Notes under the pieces: generated by a model | Told to the model about the DNA's origin: nothing | The model's input: only the letters and a program-made list of their open reading frames with translations | Database searches by the model: none | Made by a program: the position numbers and the translations under genes | Part shown: positions 25,673 through 37,743 of the stretch, in pieces | Numbering within the stretch: the first letter of the stretch is position 1 | Layout: the number at the start of each line of letters is the position of its first letter | NCBI GenBank assembly: GCA_019059635.1 | Contig: JAGVRJ010000005.1 | Coordinates: forward strand, 1,054,001 to 1,118,000 | DNA length: 64,000 bases | Direction: 5' to 3' | Source: Proales similis | Taxonomy: Eukaryota; Rotifera; Eurotatoria; Ploima; Proalidae

Positions 25673-27399
25673 TCACAATCCAGGGCCTTTGGAGTTGACC
25701 ACAGTGAGAGGCACTTGTCGAACGTTGTCTTTGAGAAGAATTTCATTAGCTGCCAATCGTCCGGTTGAGACGGCTCGTTCCATCAGAGCGGATGGAAACG
25801 GGGTCATGATCCAGTCGCCGGCCAGGTAGATGTTTTTCAAGTTGCCCTGGGCCAATGTATCCACTCGTGGACGCGCATGCGCCAGGCCTTTTTCGAACGA
25901 GGCGAAATTCTGGAAGCTGTTCACATGAACCGAGAGCACGTTGAAGTTGCGCTCGAATATTTCGGGATAGATCTCCTTCACAGTTGGGCTAATCAGCTGC
26001 CATACTTGGTTGTCTGGCGTATTCGGATCAAAATGCTGACTCCACACGTAGCAGTGGAACTCGAGCACTGAGCCGCCGGTCTTGGCAGCCCATTGAATGA
26101 ACTCCTCCTCCAACTGGTGATATTGAGCCACCAGATTAATTGGAGAAAAGTCGGGCGTCTCTAGAATGTCTGGCGCTGAGCTGTTCAATTGCTTGTCGAA
26201 CCAGACTCGAACGACCTTATAATCGGGTGCAACACGCATTCGACCGATTGTTCGGTTGTAAACCGATCCGATCAGTTTATTCAAGTTCGCGTCATCTTTG
26301 TAGGCTTTAAGTGTCTCGTTAAAAATGCTCTGAACAGCGCCGACTTCGGCGGTCATAACCACATAATCGTAGACAGTCTGGTCTGCTGAGCCTTCGTCCA
26401 CGGTGCCGTAGACCGCACCAGTCGAGTCGACCTTGAGACTTTTAACTCCGACTCCGAGCTCAATTCTGAGAAAAATTGAAATATAAAATTTGAGCTCAAT
26501 ATTCATGATGCGCACTGCTTACTTGGTGTTAAAGGCGGTGAGATGCTGAACCCAAGGCTTGAGGACAGCTTCGTAGTAGTTTTTGTTAGCCACCTCACGA
26601 TTATCGGCCTCCGAGTTGGTTAGGAAGTAAATTTGCATAAAAGTCATCATTTCGGCCGCGCTGAAAGATTCTCGTTCGTTGAGAGTGACTGACAGCGCCG
26701 GCTGCATGATTATGTCGTAAAAGTCCTGAGCCACTTTACGCTTCTGAGCCCATTCGTGAAAGGTCAAGTTATCGAATCGATCGAATACATCGGCGTAGTT
26801 GAAAAAAATTAGATCAGGAAGAGAGAGAGTGGACAGAATGGCGTCTGTGAGCTTAAGATTTGGACTTCGCTCGATGATTCCGATCAGGTTTAGTGGATAC
26901 GGCCCTTTGCTGTAGATTTTCTCCGGCTTGTATTTGCGGAATATGAAATTGACCTCGTCCCAGCGGCGGAAGTTGTCGTTAATGTTCAATCGATTTCGAA
27001 TGTCCTTGAACTGAAAGTAGTTGTGAAACCAGGCTGAGAAGAAGACGATTTTTATTTAGGAAAAGATCGTCAATTGGTCAATTCGTGTTCATTACCGTGA
27101 AAGCCGTGCTCAATGTTGAATGTGACATTTGGAAATATTTCGACTGGCTTGCAAAATAGCTTACCACCGACAACATCGGGTCTCTTTTCTTTGATAGTGA
27201 CTTGGTAGCCTCGTTCGGCAAGTTCGAGGGCAGCGCTCAAACCGGCTAGACCAGCACCGACAACAAGTACTTTACGCTCCACGCCCGGCGCCAATCGAGT
27301 CGGGTCGTTCGGATTCTTGGGCTCAATATTCTCGGGCTTACGTGCCAAACATAACAGACAGTGAACTGCTAATACGGCTAGATAGGCCAAACACTTCAT
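25673..27399 (-). CDS. Secreted FAD-dependent amine-oxidase/phytoene-desaturase-like protein
   Basis: About 535 residues from three exons (27096-27399, 26523-27033, 25673-26465) with clean GT-AG introns of 62 and 57 bp. A signal peptide (MKCLAYLAVLAVHCLLCLA) is followed by the dinucleotide-binding motif VLVVGAGLAGLSAALELAER. Next comes EHGFHAWFHNYFQ, which matches the HGFHGFFxxYYN signature of PDS/ZDS-type and CrtU-like desaturase relatives in bacteria and plants. The C-terminal FAD motif is YLAGDWIMTPFPSALMERAV. The known relatives desaturate or rearrange carotenoids; the substrate here is unknown. Export to the secretory pathway is unusual for a carotenoid enzyme. The introns and a TATATATAA box 55 bp upstream show it is a resident eukaryotic gene. 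Horizontal acquisition is possible but unproven. It is not of the CrtI/RETSAT type. Confidence 0.85.
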
Positions 27400-27454
27400 T
27401 TTGGGACGAGACCACAGCTTCGGCTAAATGAGATGCTTGTCCTAGTTCTCGTTC

Positions 27455-27463
27455 TATATATAA
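27455..27463 (-). promoter_or_regulatory. TATA box of the flavoenzyme gene
   Basis: TTATATATA on the minus strand, 56 bp before the ATG, places a start site about 25-30 bp upstream of the coding region. It is one of the few strong TATA boxes in the window and suggests tissue-specific rather than housekeeping expression. Confidence 0.6.
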
Positions 27464-27701
27464 GAAACTGTGCGTTGCCGACTTGTGAAACAGACACATG
27501 GCGCTGATAATGTCGTCTAGTTGCATAACTCACCTCGAGCCGACAATGTTGAGATGAAAGCATCACGGAAGGTGCACGTGAAAGTGAGTGATGCGGCTTC
27601 TCCCTGTTCGGTCGTCTCAACATTTCAAACTGCTTCAGAAGCATGCCATTATAAAACAAAGCATCAAAAAGAGAAAGACAGGGTACGCAACGAATCTAGG
27701 G

Positions 27702-27707
27702 TTTATT
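27702..27707 (-). terminator. Polyadenylation signal of TRMT61B
   Basis: AATAAA on the minus strand, 27 bp after the TRMT61B stop, leaves about 240 bp to the TATA box of the next gene. Confidence 0.6.
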
Positions 27708-27733
27708 TTCAAACACAATGCGTTTGGGCTGTG

Positions 27734-28666
27734 TCAACGGGTCTTGCGAAATTTTGCCAAGTAGCCGGGCCAATAGTTGAAAAATAAGCCGCCTCGCTTC
27801 TGCTTTTCCATAAATCGATCTTCTAGGCGACAAGTCCAAGCAAGAGGGTCATCACTCGTTTCCGCTCCTTTGATGCGTCTCACTTCCCAAAAGCGACTTG
27901 AGGGCTCGATTACCAGTTCGCTTTCGAGGCCCATTCTCTCTCGATCAATTAGGTTCATGCAGCTTATCAGTTGGGTCAGATGCATCGGATTCATCACCAA
28001 TACGCCACCGGGCTTGAGCAGTCGATATGCTTGAGCAAGGGCTTGGTTAAGAGAAGGCATATCGAGATAGATCGAGTCGAAATAGGCGTCAAAATGGGCA
28101 TCGAACTGATGAGAGCTAAAGTCAGAAACATTGAACGTCACGTTTGTGGGCCATTGCTCTTCGGATCGCACGCCAAGGTCGTAAGATTGCTTCCAGTTGA
28201 GGAAGCCATTTTCCGCCTCTTTAACTCGCGCCTCGTGAATTTCAAACGTGTGAAGCTCACCGCCCGATCCAATATGTTCACTTATGATCAAACTCATCGA
28301 GCCAGACCCTGTTCCGCTCTCCAGAACTCGGGAGCCTCTTCTCAGCTCAAGAAGCATGGGCACCAGACTGACTATGGAAAAGTGCGAGGAGACTGCCGAC
28401 TGCCGTTGAAGATAAATGTACTCGTACAAAGTAGGTCGCTTGAAATCTACTCGAATGTCAAGAAGAGCGAAACTCACGAGGCTCGAGTTGAGCGCCGATT
28501 TGGCCACCACATGCTCGTGGAAGATGTCCAGCATTCGCGTTCTAAATATTCCCGTTCGATCGAGTTTGACAAGCTTCGTAGCGTAGCTGGTCGACTGGCC
28601 AAATATACGAGCGAGTAGGAGCTCGCCGTATCTAAACGCCTGAGCATTCAACGAGGCCCTATTCAT
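27734..28666 (-). CDS. TRMT61B: Mitochondrial tRNA (adenine-58-N1)-methyltransferase, TRMT61B-like
   Basis: This enzyme adds m1A58 to mitochondrial tRNAs and related sites in mitochondrial rRNA and mRNA, using S-adenosylmethionine. The single exon of 310 codons carries the short N-terminal beta domain (FRYGELLLARIFGQ), motif I VLESGTGSGSMSLIISEHIG, the TRMT61B-specific NGFLNWKQSYDLG and EEQWPTNVTFNVSDFS, an LDMP catalytic loop and the C-terminal W-PGY-AKFRK block. These fit TRMT61B better than cytosolic TRMT61A. The predicted ATG lies inside a long pyrimidine tract followed by AATAG/G, which looks like a 3' splice site, so the true start may lie in an upstream or trans-spliced leader. A clear mitochondrial presequence is not seen. 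The gene sits 103 bp behind the SDHAF3 stop on the same strand. Confidence 0.88.
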   Translation of the reverse strand: MNRASLNAQAFRYGELLLARIFGQSTSYATKLVKLDRTGIFRTRMLDIFHEHVVAKSALNSSLVSFALLDIRVDFKRPTLYEYIYLQRQSAVSSHFSIVSLVPMLLELRRGSRVLESGTGSGSMSLIISEHIGSGGELHTFEIHEARVKEAENGFLNWKQSYDLGVRSEEQWPTNVTFNVSDFSSHQFDAHFDAYFDSIYLDMPSLNQALAQAYRLLKPGGVLVMNPMHLTQLISCMNLIDRERMGLESELVIEPSSRFWEVRRIKGAETSDDPLAWTCRLEDRFMEKQKRGGLFFNYWPGYLAKFRKTR

Positions 28667-28769
28667 TCAAAAAAAAAAGAGAAAAGAAATCGCTTTTTCC
28701 CTTTAAAACGTACGTTTTGTATTATTATTATTATTAAAATACAAAATTTGGCCGATGCATTCGTCTACT

Positions 28770-29192
28770 TTAGTTGAGTTTGTTTTTGTTGATTTCTTTG
28801 AAGAGCTCGTACAGCTGATTTACTTGATCGTCTTTGAACGAATCGTATTCTTGCGATTCAAGTTGACGTCCTATTTTGAGTTTAAATTTCGGATTCGCCT
28901 GCTTGAAAAGCGTCTTTGCATAGTCCTGTCAATTCGAAACCGACAGTTTAATTAGACCCAACGACCGGGCATGTAATTGTCGTGCTCAACTTACACTCCA
29001 TTCTTCCATGAACACTTTTACGTGATCGGGCGCTGCCTGCTTGTGAAGTTTGAACTCGCTTCTCACATAGGCGTCGCCGATGATTCGCATCTCCTCCGGC
29101 AAGCTCTTGTGCAGACGGAATATCATTTTGTAGAGGCGTTTGACAGCCAACTGGTGGCTCTTGCTAACGTAAATCAGCGTCGGCTGGGACAT
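28770..29192 (-). CDS. SDHAF3: Succinate dehydrogenase assembly factor 3 (ACN9/LYR family)
   Basis: SDHAF3 is a mitochondrial matrix LYR-type chaperone that helps insert or protect the iron-sulphur subunit of complex II. Two exons, 28995-29192 and 28770-28925, join in phase 0 (EEWS/DYAK) over a 69-bp intron. The product is about 117 residues. Hallmarks are KRLYKMIFRLHKSLPEEMR, GDAYVRSEFKLHK and FMEEWSDYAK. The C-terminus KDDQVNQLYELFKE matches the family tail. Length is normal. No strong AATAAA follows; an AATAATAATAAT run at about 28720 may serve. The gene shares strand and a mitochondrial role with TRMT61B directly downstream. Confidence 0.9.
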
Positions 29193-30537
29193 GATCGATC
29201 GTTTGAAACTATTTTGTAACTGATTGCATAAGCGCTCACTTCAAATAGCATTCAGGTGGGCAGAGCAAACTCGACAAACGTTCAATTCTTCCAACTGGAA
29301 GAGAATGGCTTTATTAAGCGAACAAGCTGCTTGGAGAGTGAAGAGCCTGAGTCATTGGAGAATGGGGAGCTTAAGGTTAAGTGCAAATATTTGCTTCAAA
29401 TAGTTCTAGGCCGGCGGCCTGCAAACCTCTTTGCCTGCCTGCTTGCTTATTGCTTGCTTGATGAGGAGACGGAGAGAGGGAGAGAGAACTCGCTTGAATA
29501 GTCATGAACCGATTTTCTAATTTTTTTTCAAATGTGATGGCGATGGCAGCGCATTATGAATCACACGAAAATCGAGTAAGCGATCAAATTTCGACTCGAT
29601 TGCAAGCGCGGCCAAGGCACTATGGCCACCGGACTGACTTGAGCTATAAACACAAATACGCCCGCCTGGACACTTTGCAATTGCGGCATCGGCATTCTCC
29701 ATTTTCATAATAAATTCGAGTGTCATTTTCGATTTATTGAAGCTTTGCTAAGTTCTTGCTTCTCACCGCCCATTTCTTGCATTTGTTGTTTTTGTTGTTT
29801 TTTTTTTCTTTCTTTTATTCTCTTTCTCTTATTCTCTCTTTGTTAATTCTCTGTGGCGCTGCTTCTCTTATTCTGCTTCTGCTTGGTGGTTAGCTATTTG
29901 ACTTGTCTCAATTAACTCGTTTAGTAAATTGTGGATTTTATTGCGAGCGCGCGCACGAGCGCTATTGTGCTGTACAAATGGTCTGCATAACGAGTGAATG
30001 ACTAGAAATGTTCGTCTGAATCAGATCACCATTCTGTTAATAGAGGCCTAGACAAACGTCGCGCAAACTAGTGCCCGACTGAACGAGGTGCGTTTATGAT
30101 GTCTGCCTGTATGCGCGTAGCTTGTGTGTGTGTGTTGCTTGTTTGCTGAGGCCACCTCCTGGTCATTATGACGCCTATCCTCCCCGTCATCGTCGTCGTC
30201 GTCGTCTTGGTCTAGGTAAACGATCGGCCCAAGTCATAATGATAATTGAAAATAAATCAATTTGGCCGCAGCTGAGCGTCTGTAGATAATAATTAGATGT
30301 CTTGCTCGCTTGCTTTACTTGCAATGAATGACATTTCACGTTCACTCTCTCTCCTCTCTCTCTCTCTCTGTGTCTCGGCAGCTTTATTTCTCTTTGCTTT
30401 GCCTTTGTTTAGTTCGCATCTGTCCGGGTCAACTTGTGCGCTTTGGAGAGCAAGGCCATCGATCGACCTCGCGTCTCACTTAATTTCAACTCACTGCTCG
30501 CCTTTAGATGCTAATGGTCACAAGCGAGTAGAAGAAG
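29193..30537. other. Divergent intergenic region between SDHAF3 and myosin V
   Basis: It must hold the SDHAF3 promoter (left) and the myosin V promoter (right). CT tracts occur at about 30344-30370, with (GTC)n at about 30187-30205 and (TG)n at 30123-30134. No extra gene is supported. Confidence 0.45.
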
Positions 30538-33500
30538 ATGTCGAGTCTTGAATTGTACACCAAGGTGAGTTGATCTGTTCCTGATCTCTTTACTCTTACC
30601 TAAACCTTTATTCTTAACGCGCTCATCTTAAATTGTTTGTTTAAAAAAAAAAGGACGCTCGTGTTTGGATACCGGACGCCCAAAAAGTCTGGAAGGCCGG
30701 CCATCTCTTAAGCAACTACGAACAAACGTCTAAACAAATTAGAGTGATTATTGACGACGATGGAACGGTTTGTAGCTTTGAGCTGCTCTTTGTGTACAGA
30801 AAGCCTTCAACCGGCTTGTTGCTTAGATCGAAGATATTGACATTCAGTCCGACCAGACTCCGAACCCTAAACTGCCTCCACTTCGAAACCCGGACATTCT
30901 CATCGGCCAGAACGATCTAACCGCTCTTAGTTACTTGAACGAGCCTGAGGGTAAAGCGAAAAGAAGAAGCACTTTGTCATGTTCATAAATTGACTCGGCT
31001 CTAGTTTTGTACAATCTCGAGGTGCGCTTCATCAACAACAATCAGATCTACACGTATTGTGGCATCGTCCTGGTGGCCATAAATCCGTACGAACAGCTGC
31101 CCATCTACGGCAACGAGATCATTCAGGCTTACAATGGCGGCGACATTCAAAGCATGGACCCGCACATCTTCGCCGTGTCCGAAGAAGCTTTTCAGAAAAT
31201 GGTTCACTTCGGCCAGAATCAGTCGATAATTGTCTCGGGAGAGTCGGGCGCCGGCAAAACGGTCAGCGCCAAGTACACAATGCGCTACTTTGCCAACGTC
31301 GGCGGCTCGTCCGAAGAGACTCAAGTTGAGAAGAAGGTGCTCGCCTCTAATCCGATCATGGAAGCGTTCGGAAACGCCAAAACAACGCGCAACGACAATA
31401 GCAGCCGCTTCGGAAAGTTCATTCAGATCGACTTCAACAAGAAGCACCACATCGTCGGCGCCAGCATGAAAACCTATCTGCTCGAAAAGTCAAGAGTTGT
31501 GTTCCAAGCTCAGCATGAGCGCAACTATCACATTTTCTATCAGCTGTGTTCACAACACACCCAGGAGGAGTACGCGTTCCTCAGGCTCGGTGAGTACTAT
31601 TCTGGCCAAATGCCGAGAACAAACATTAATCGCGTTTGTTTCAGACGAGGCCAGTCAGTTCTTTTACACGAATCAGGGCGATGCGGAGAAAATTGAAAAC
31701 GTCCAAGACGAGCTGGTGTTCAAGGAAACATTGGAGGCATTTCGTCTGCTCGGTAATTTCTTTTCATTTCTCGAAGTCAATTGTCGAATAAATTGCATCT
31801 GCTAAATTCAGGCATCGATAAAAAGCAACAGACGAACATGTTTGCGTTGCTGGCTTCCATTATGCACTTGGGCAATGTGAAGATAGTCAACGAGCGTAAC
31901 GATACAAGCAGAGTGCCGGTAAGTGACAGTTGAGCGCTCGTCCCATTTTTGACTTGCACTTGCTCATGCTCACTTTGACCAGCTTGATGACCAGTCGATG
32001 AAAATCATGTGCGATCTGCTCAAAATTGATCAAGAGCAAATGACCGTCTGGCTGTGTAACAAGCGAATAAAAACTGTGAACGAAGTAGTCAACACTCCGC
32101 TCCCGTTCAAACAGGTGAGCGACAAACCAGAGTCGAATGCTTGAACAAGCTTGAGCATAAATGTAAAGGCTCTGTTCGCTCGGGACGCGTTGGCCAAGCA
32201 CATGTACTCGACGCTGTTCAATTGGATCGTGTCGAAGATAAACGAATGCTTGAAGAGCACCGTGAAAGCTCAGTCGTTCATCGGCGTGCTTGACATTTAC
32301 GGCTTTGAAACGTTCGAAGTGAACAGTTTCGAGCAGTTCTGCATCAACTACGCCAATGAAAAGCTTCAGCAACAGTTCTGTCAGGTACCCTTATTTGGTA
32401 GAGAAGAAGAAATCACGTCGACTCTAATCGATTTTCTCGAATAGCACGTGTTCAAATTGGAGCAAGAAGAGTACGTGAGGGAGGAGATTGTGTGGTCATT
32501 TATTGATTTTTACGACAATCAGCCATGCATCGAGCTGATCGAAGGCAAGCTGGGCATTCTCGACCTGCTCGACGAAGAGTGCAAAATGCCGCGTGGAAGC
32601 GACGAGACTTGGTGCAACAAACTCTACGAGAAGCATTTGAAAAGCGCCCAGAAGCACTTTAGCAAGCCGCGCATGTCACAAGCATCGTTTGTGATTCATC
32701 ATTTCGCCGAGAACGTCGAGTATCAAGTGAGCGGCTTTTTGGAGAAGAATCGCGACACTGTCCTCGAAGAGCAGCTCAAAGTGCTCAAGGCCAGCGAGGT
32801 AAGACCCGTCGGCAGTCTATCACGCGCAAATTGAATAAACCATTTCAAACAAGACCGAGTTCATTGGCCAGCTATTCTGCGAAGAAGGCGACGAGGCCAA
32901 GGCACGTGGCTACGAAGTGCGCAAGCACACGATGCCCGCGCCCAGCAAGGTGCAAGGCAACAGGAAGAAAACTGTCGGCTCTCAGGTACTTGTGCCGTCG
33001 CATTTTTTATTGCACTCGCTCGGTCACACTCTTGTGCGATTGTTGTTTTTAGTTCCGTGAATCACTTGGTCTGTTGATGAACGCGCTCAACTCGACTACG
33101 CCACACTACGTTCGCTGCATTAAGCCCAACGACTTGAAAGCGCCGTTCCAGTAAGCTGCCAGTTTTGTCTCACAGTCGGTTCGGCTCTCTTTCTCTTTTT
33201 TCTCTTATCAAAGATTCGATGCCAAACGAGCAGTTGAGCAACTAAGGGCTTGTGGTGTCCTCGAGACGGTACGCATTAGCGCCGCCGGCTATCCGTCTCG
33301 ATGGACGTATCAGGAGTTTTTCCATCGCTACCGAATGCTGGTCAAATCGAGCAAAGTGAATCGGTCGGCTCTGCGCGAGTCCTGCGAGGCCATTCTCCAG
33401 AGCTTGATTAAGGAGTCGCAAAAGTATCAGTTCGGCCGAAGCAAGATATTCTTCCAAGCGGGCCAAGTGGCGTATTTGGAAAAGCTGCGCTCAGACAAGC

Positions 33501-36500
33501 TGAAAACAAGCGGCATAATGATTCAGAAGCACATTCGCGGCTGGCTGGCTCGATCCAAATTTGTCAAGATGAAACGCTCGGCCTTGTTGATCGAGTGTCA
33601 CGCGAGAGGTCTGATGGCGCGTAGACTGCTGAAGCTAAAGCGCGAGACACGATCGGCCGTCGTTATTCAGTCGGCCTGGCGCGGCTATGTGGCCAGAAGG
33701 CGCTTCTTGTCAGCACGTGCGTTGGTCATTCGACTCCAGGTGAGTGTCTGTTTGTGTAAATTCGATTCGGGACACTTGTAATTTTCTGTGCGTGTAGACT
33801 CTGTGCCGAGGCTACTTGGCACGCAATCAGCGTCGTATCATGATCGAGAACATGAAAGCGACCATCATACAAGCGCATGTTAGAGGCTGGCTAGAGCGCC
33901 GGCGCTTCCGCAAAGTAATCAACGGAATTACTCTGCTACAAGCGCAAGTTAGACGACGACGAGCGCGCAAGCTCTACAAAGTTCTCAAGGCCGAGGCGAG
34001 AACGGTCGAGCATCAGAAGCAGCTCAACAAGGGCTTGGAAAATAAGATAATTGCACTGCAGCAGCAGATTGGAAAAATCGTAGGCACAGATTGGAATTCG
34101 ATTTGAAATTTTCAGTTTAAGCAGAGCCATTCTCATTAAGAGCAAAGAGCGCGACCAGTTGAGCGTCAAATGCGCCGAACTGGAGCCTCTCAAAGCGCAA
34201 GTCAGTTCGTTGAGAAAGACGGAGAATGCAATGAAAGAGTTGAACACGAGAAAATCGGCACTCGACGAAGAGCTTAAAAGGTGACCAACGCAATCGGCAT
34301 TTGAAATGAGCAGTTGGCTTAAGCGGCGAACTTTAAGACTTGAGGAAGAGAACACGCTGCTTAGAGAAGAGAACGAGAAAGCAGAAAAGGCTCGTGGTCA
34401 AGCCGAGAGCCTTCGCCTCGCGTCGGAGAAGAAAAGCAGCGAAGAGATAGAGCGCTTGAATTCGCTTCTAACCGAGTCGAACTCGAAAATGGAGTCGCTG
34501 GAGATCAAACTAGCAGGTGAGTCTGTGGCCGCCATTTATTCTTATGGAAAGAAATTGAGCATCTTTAAATATATAGAAATGAGTCAACAAATAAGCGAAG
34601 TGGAACAAGAAAGAGCCAATCATCAGAAATTGATCACTTCGCATGTGAAGCTCGAGCAGCGGTTTGAAAAAGTTCGAACCGAGCTGCTGAAATACCGCAA
34701 GAGCCAGCTAACGCCTGGCGGCGGTTCTCTGACACCGTCGAGTCTGTCGACCAATCAGAACCAAGTGAGCGATCTGGAATCACTGATCGAAGAGCTGGAG
34801 CAAGACTCGGCCGAAGAGCTGACATCAAACGCGTCAAGTTCCACTCAGTTCAGCCGAGATGTGGCCAACTTTGAAGCGAACAAACTTTTGTACATGACTG
34901 CCAACGGCGCCGAGATGGATGTATCGTTGATTAGCAAACTCAACAGGCGAATTGCAGCCCTTGAAATGGAACGACGCGATCTCAAGCACAATCAGCAGCG
35001 ACCGAGCGAGCTCGAGCTAGAAGAGAGCCGATCAGCGTCGCCCACTCAGTACGTCGAACGGCTGCAGCAGGAAAAAGACTCCGAAGTGATCAAGGCACAA
35101 GAGCTCGAGCTTGAAAACGAAAAGCTGCGCGAGGATCTGGGCCGCCTGCGCGATCTGGTCGCCGACAACCAGAGCTCAGATGACTCGATCAAGAAAGAGA
35201 TTATGAACCAGTTCGACGTATTGAACGAAGAGGTGCAACGAAGACGCGAAGAATGCATTCAGCTCAAGTCGCTGCTGATCACAAAGTACAGGGCGAGCGC
35301 CAAGGCCAATGTCGAGCAAGAGAGCGCGCTGGACACCAACGAGCTGATGAACGAACTCGCCTCAATCGACACGGACGGCAACGAGTTTGAAGTTGGCTAT
35401 CAGACGCAGAAAATTCTCAATCGAATTCTGGAGAACCAAATGAACGAGATGAAACGCCAGCACGACGACGAAAAGGCCCAAGTAAATAAGGCGATGAAGA
35501 GTCTACGCGAAGAGAATGAACGCCTGCAGAATTTGCTCATGCAAAACTTGCCGCCCGAAAATCTGGCCGAGGCGACCTATAAGAACGAGATTATGAAATT
35601 GGCCGACCAGAATCTGGAGCTGAGCGAGAAATGCGAGCGCCTTGACGAGGAGATAAAAAAGTACAAGAAAATGCTCAAGGTCTACATTCGACGTTCAAAG
35701 ACAAGTAAGTGAATTGAGAGTTCAATTTCGAATCGAACTCAACCGACGAATTTGAAAACAAAAGTGGCACTCATCGGAGAGAAGACCAGCGCCAACATAC
35801 TCAACTCGACCTCGACCGCGTCGATGAACGGCTCTGCCTACTTGGAGATTAGCGACCGATCGAACGGCACTTTGGTGCCCAGCAGTCGCTCGAACACTCT
35901 TCAGATCAGCTCGATCTACGTGCCGCAGATAAAATCAAAGAGCGTCACCGAATATCTGGGCATTTTCGAATGGAAAACAGAAGACGAGCCCAAGATCGTT
36001 CAAAAGCTCATCGAAGGTGCCTTTTCATTGGCCAGTTTCATTCAAGCCGTTCAACTCTCATTTTGAATCGACCTGATCATTTAGAGCTTAAACCTCGACT
36101 GGCAGTGACTTTCTTGCCCGGATTACCGGCCTATGTGCTCTTCATGTGCATTCGCTACGTGGACATGTTGAACGACGACGAACGAGTGAGATCGCTGCTC
36201 AACTCGTCCGTGCAAGCGGTCAAACGAATCATAAAGGCAAGCTCGTCACTCTTTGCTCTAACTGAATTTTGAACTCAACGTCTTGTACGTGAATAGCGCA
36301 AGCAAGAGGACCTCGAGTACTTGGTCTTGTGGATGACAAACTTCTGCCGTCTGATCCATAATCTGAAGCAGTACAGCGGCGAACTGGCGTTCCAGCACCA
36401 GAACACGCCCAAACAGAACGAGCACTGCTTGAAAAACTTTGATCTCACTGAGTATAGGGGAATACTAAGCGACATTGCCATTTGGCTGTTCCAGGGAATT

Positions 36501-37259
36501 ATAAAAGACTTTGAGAAAAAGTTGAACAATTTGATTGTGGCCGCCATACTCGAGCATGAATCGCTGCCGGGTATCGCAGACACCGCCAAGCCAACTGGTC
36601 TACGCTCCAGTGGATTCAAGAATAGCGGTCCGAGCGGCGAGACAAAGCGCTTCACAATCGAAACGCTTATCAAAAAGCTTAACGAATTTCTCGACATTCT
36701 CAACTCGCACGGAGTGGATCCGGAGATTGTTAATCAAATATTTCGACAGCTGTTCTACTTTATTGGCGCGACCGCCTTCAACAATCTGGTGCTACGTAAA
36801 GAAATGTGCAACTGGTCAAAAGGCATTGAACTTCGCTACAACATAAGCCATCTAGAGCAGTGGATACGTGATCGCCGCCTCCAGGACTCGGGCGCTTGTG
36901 AAACGCTCGAGCCGATCATTCAAGCGAGCCAGCTTCTGCAAGCCCGAAAGACCGACTCGGACATAAAGAGCATATGCGACGTGTGTCCCAAGCTCACAAT
37001 CGCGCAAATCCAACGCATTCTCTTCCTCTACACTCCGCTCGAGGCCTATGAGGAAAAGCTGACCAGGCAGTTCATCGACAAAGTGACCAATCACTTGAAA
37101 GAGCTGCGCAAGTTTGAGAAAAACGCCGAGCAGCAGGTGCTAATATTGGACACGCAAAAGCCGTTCGCGGTCTCAATACCTTTTAATCCGTCAAACATCG
37201 GCCTTGAAACTATCGATCTGCCCGACTCGCTTGGATTGAACTTTCTCAACAAGATCTGA
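30538..37259 (+). CDS. MYO5: Class V myosin heavy chain
   Basis: A two-headed actin motor that carries vesicles, organelles and RNPs. The first exon codes only MSSLELYTK (30538-30564). The motor has an SH3-like start ([15 protein letters not shown]), P-loop GESGAGKT (about 31230), switch [10 protein letters not shown], switch [11 protein letters not shown] (about 32290) and the [16 protein letters not shown] converter region. About six IQ motifs follow (33500-33980, e.g. [14 protein letters not shown]). A coiled coil covers 34000-35750, then the globular DIL tail (36000-37256) ends LNFLNKI. About 18 exons; the largest, over 1 kb, carries most of the coiled coil. The product is of the order of 1550 residues, slightly shorter than vertebrate Myo5a because the central coil is reduced. 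The single animal-type Myo5 is expected outside vertebrates. An AATAAA lies at 37623. Confidence 0.95.
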
Positions 37260-37743
37260 GCTAGTCGTCGTAAAAAACCAAATATCCTCTTTTTCTAGCA
37301 AACTGGCGAGCAGCAGAAATTGACAACCAATTTTGACAAATTTTCAAATCAAATCGACAATTATTTTAACTCATTTTTAGAATTTTTGTATTGTCTGTAG
37401 ACTCTTTCTTTTAACCGCCTAAATTTGCTATCAATCGCTAAATTATGTATGACCATTCCAAAATTCGTATTTTAAATCTAAGAAATATATTTTTTTGAAG
37501 CCACCAGTCGGTCTTGCGCATTTTCTTTATGTTTGGAATGAAGTTGAAAGAGAGAAAATCGCAAAAAAAGAGCAATATGTGAAACGACTTTTTTTATTTC
37601 AAATCACACTTTTCAACCATAAAATAAAGAAGTAGAGAAGGACTTTCGGAGGGGGCTAACTATAAATTAAGTAGAATATATCAAACGGTTCAATTCAGCT
37701 CGATTGGTTAGACAAGCTCGCTTTGTAGGTTGGACGGGACAGT
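37260..37743. other. Convergent 3' region of myosin V and eEF1G
   Basis: AATAAA on minus at 37593-37598 suits eEF1G, and AATAAA on plus at 37623-37628 may serve myosin V. If both are used, the 3' UTRs overlap in antisense. No other feature is seen. Confidence 0.45.

Noticed and set aside
31001-31450. Antisense frame of 149 codons in the myosin V motor
   Set aside because: It mirrors a strongly conserved, GC-rich coding exon; no independent evidence.
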